In this document: positions 61,685 through 64,000 of the stretch, one piece after another
Position numbering within the stretch: the stretch's first letter is position 1
How the letters are laid out: each line of letters begins with the position of its first letter
Source: Chionis minor
Taxonomy: Eukaryota > Chordata > Aves > Charadriiformes > Chionididae
Length of the DNA: 64,000 bases
NCBI GenBank assembly: GCA_013398295.1
Contig: VZSF01010416.1
Span: forward strand, 642,098-706,097
Reading direction: 5' to 3'
Notes under the pieces: generated by a model
What the model saw: only the letters and a program-made list of their open reading frames with translations
What the model was told of the DNA's origin: nothing
Databases searched by the model: none
Position numbers and translations under genes: made by a program

Positions 61685-64000
61685 ATTTTTTATCTCAGGT
61701 GCAGATTACAGTCACTAGTTTTGCTGCCAAAGTAATGCTGGCCATGAGCTCAAGATGAACTTACCAAGCCATGCATATCTACACTCCACGTGTAATACAA
61801 ATACAAAGTCAGACAGTGTAGCTGGACCTGCACAAACCACAGTCATCCTAAGTTATATCACTTTTCTCCTTTCATGGCTCAAGTGTGTCAACATCGACAG
61901 CTGGACTCACTTATTCTACATAATATCATTATTTTGATATGACTCTGACATGTTAACAGGCCTCCTGAACCACTTTGGGACCAGACCTTTTGTTAGCATG
62001 AGGCTCTTTCCAGCATCAGCATTTCTAGCTGTTTTTCTAGGCACTGAAGGATGTAGAAAGCGCGGGAACTCAGCTTATATAGAGAAGGAGGAGAGGAAAA
62101 ACATCCATGAAATAGGAAAGGGAAACAGCACTCTGGGAGAAACATGAGCTTTACGTCCAAAACATGGTGGCAACCACTTGTTAGCATCAGTCACCAGAAG
62201 CACCTTCATTGATTTCAATAATAAATGACTCCCCCCTGAGATTGAGACTTTGTGAGCTCGCTGCCACAGCATCTGTGACCTTACAAGGAGTTATTCGCTA
62301 CCCTTTAGGAGAAATTAATACATTTTTTGTAGCCCATTAAACTTCACGTCTGTTATCTTGGGCAAATGAGAATTCAGGCCTCTATATGGCACATTTGGGA
62401 CCCCTCAGTGGAGGGGAGAGGGTGATCCAGTGGGTGCCTCCATATCATCCAGGTGTGCAAGTGAGGAGCCAGACTTCACCTGGAAGCTGTATCTCCTGCT
62501 GATAATGGACCTGAAGCTACCCTCATGTAGAAACATCCCGCCTCGAGGCTTTGGTGACATCCCAGTATCACAGCTCTGACCTGCCTTCTTAAAACACGTG
62601 GCAGAATCATCTTGGTGTTAATATCTGGGCAGATATAAATGAAGATTAACTCACGCTGGTAGATACACAAGGATGCAGGGTTGCTACAAAAAGAAAATCA
62701 GGCCTGCAATGCCAAGAAATTGTCTCCGTTTTCAGCATAGTTATCTGAGCTTCTGAAGTTTAAGAAATCCATTAAAGTTACGAATAACCAAAAACTTTAG
62801 ACCTTTGTTTCCTCAACTCTGATGGAGCCGCCACCCTTTACGATAACGTGGTTATTCCTTGGGGAACCTACCGTGGATTTAACAGACTTCAGACCCCGGC
62901 TCAGGGAAGCTTCCCACCATAGGAAGACGTGAGAAGTACATGACAGTCCCATTGTAGTGAAAGGTACATAAAGACACCCTAGAAGTCAAACACAGGTTTG
63001 GATGTTTACTGAATCAGGCCCTAACTGCAAGCTCCATGAATGCATTGAACTCTGGATACTCCTTTACCTGGGACTCCATTTTCCCCCCGTCTTTGCTAAG
63101 AAAGACTAGCAAAACTGATAAAGGTGAACACTGAACAGAGACTATTTTTATTTTGTTAGATTTACTTTGCACCTCACATTTATCGTGGCTGTCCTAGCAG
63201 TGATGCTGTCCTAGCCATGATGTAATCTGCAATTAACTAGTCTCCTTTTGTCAGCCTGCATCATCAAAGCCTGTTTTTATGGAGTGTTAAGTCTAATATT
63301 TACAGTGTTAAATACTTGGACAATATTTAAATTGGTTTCATCACATACTATATTTAGTTGGAGTGATATTGTCTGGTTAACAGCAATGAAAACAATTCCG
63401 TTCTTTTGGGTTTTATATTTTGAGTGGGTATTAGGTAACTGGAAAATATGGTCATTATATTTGTCTAACATTTCTACAAGTTGTAACATGGCATTTCAAT
63501 TTGGGCTTTAACTCATGAATTATCCGTACGCAAAACTTTTGAGAAGTTTCCAGGTTCAACATCGAAACAAGCACAGAGTTCAGTGGCGTGTCTGAAAGGA
63601 AGGCAGTTTAATATTTATACACATATATATAAAAGTATGAAGACATTTTTCAGGACCTTTTCTTTCCAGCAATACTGCTGTTACACAAAGCCTGCTCCAA
63701 ATGTATTTTTACTGTCAAACAAAAATCACAATTAATGTGTGATGTAATCCCAGTCTCACAGAGACAGACATTGCTAGATTTCTGCCTACTGAGCCTTGGA
63801 GTTTTTATTTGTCTGTGTAATTCATGTTTGTCTCCACTTGTAGCTTTTGTAGGCAATCTTGCCCATACTTTCCTGAGTAATTTTGTCCTTTGAACCAAAA
63901 GCCTGTAAGACGTTGCAGCTGTGCTGACTCATCTCCAGCAACAACGAACTCTTTCTTCAAACGAAGAAGATGTCTCCCTTCTTCAAAGTAGAGTTCTTTT

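Larger units (their letters stand above)
58626..64000. other. Unique non-coding DNA with a conserved-element-like stretch
   Basis: No exon is recognised to the end of the window. The stretch 60770-61430 is rich in homeodomain-like words and contains a perfect palindrome (see findings). A CA repeat lies at 61668. The AT-rich stretch 63250-63520 also has a conserved-element look but no specific signal. Confidence 0.55.

Overview
This window looks like a gene-poor, non-coding stretch of a bird nuclear genome. The main evidence is the repeats. Three CR1 retrotransposon copies keep the avian-type 3' end with tandem ATTCTATG-type repeats: about 5352-5861 on the minus strand, and about 38497-38842 and 56820-57535 on the plus strand. 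The last two have the tail structure common in non-galliform birds, so a neoavian bird is my guess. There are no operons or ribosome-binding sites. No open frame exceeds 177 codons and none encodes a protein I recognise outside CR1, so the many short frames are best read as chance. I could not assign the window to a species, chromosome or gene. It may be intergenic or the inside of a very long intron.

Layout. 1-5.3 kb: unique DNA with a strong G-quadruplex motif (1239), a CpG-rich patch with a 24-bp tandem (3960-4180) and one old amniote palindromic repeat (3480). 5.3-11.3 kb: a CR1 copy, a CR1 copy missing its 3' end (7150-7490), and two diverged copies of one unidentified ~166-bp sequence (6751-6916 and 11045-11209). 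11.3-29 kb: mostly unique DNA with an old MIR-like relic (13300), a second palindromic repeat (26770) and one exon-like minus-strand frame (26.2-26.7 kb). 29-43.7 kb: older repeats (CR1/L3-like at 29585, 36275 and 41925; MIR at 36630 and 43515) plus a younger CR1 (38497). 43.7-64 kb: mainly unique DNA with MIR relics at 55130 and 58480, a CR1 at 56820, and a conserved-element-like stretch at 60.8-61.4 kb carrying a perfect 18-bp palindrome.

How the parts work together: no pathway or gene system can be read here. The functional candidates are non-coding: the duplicated ~166-bp element, the palindrome-bearing stretch near 61 kb, and a SOX/FOX-motif-like stretch at 39.5-40.25 kb. The regulatory ideas are inference from composition and motifs and need cross-species alignment. 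I found no convincing new biological system. The duplicated element is the observation I would follow first.
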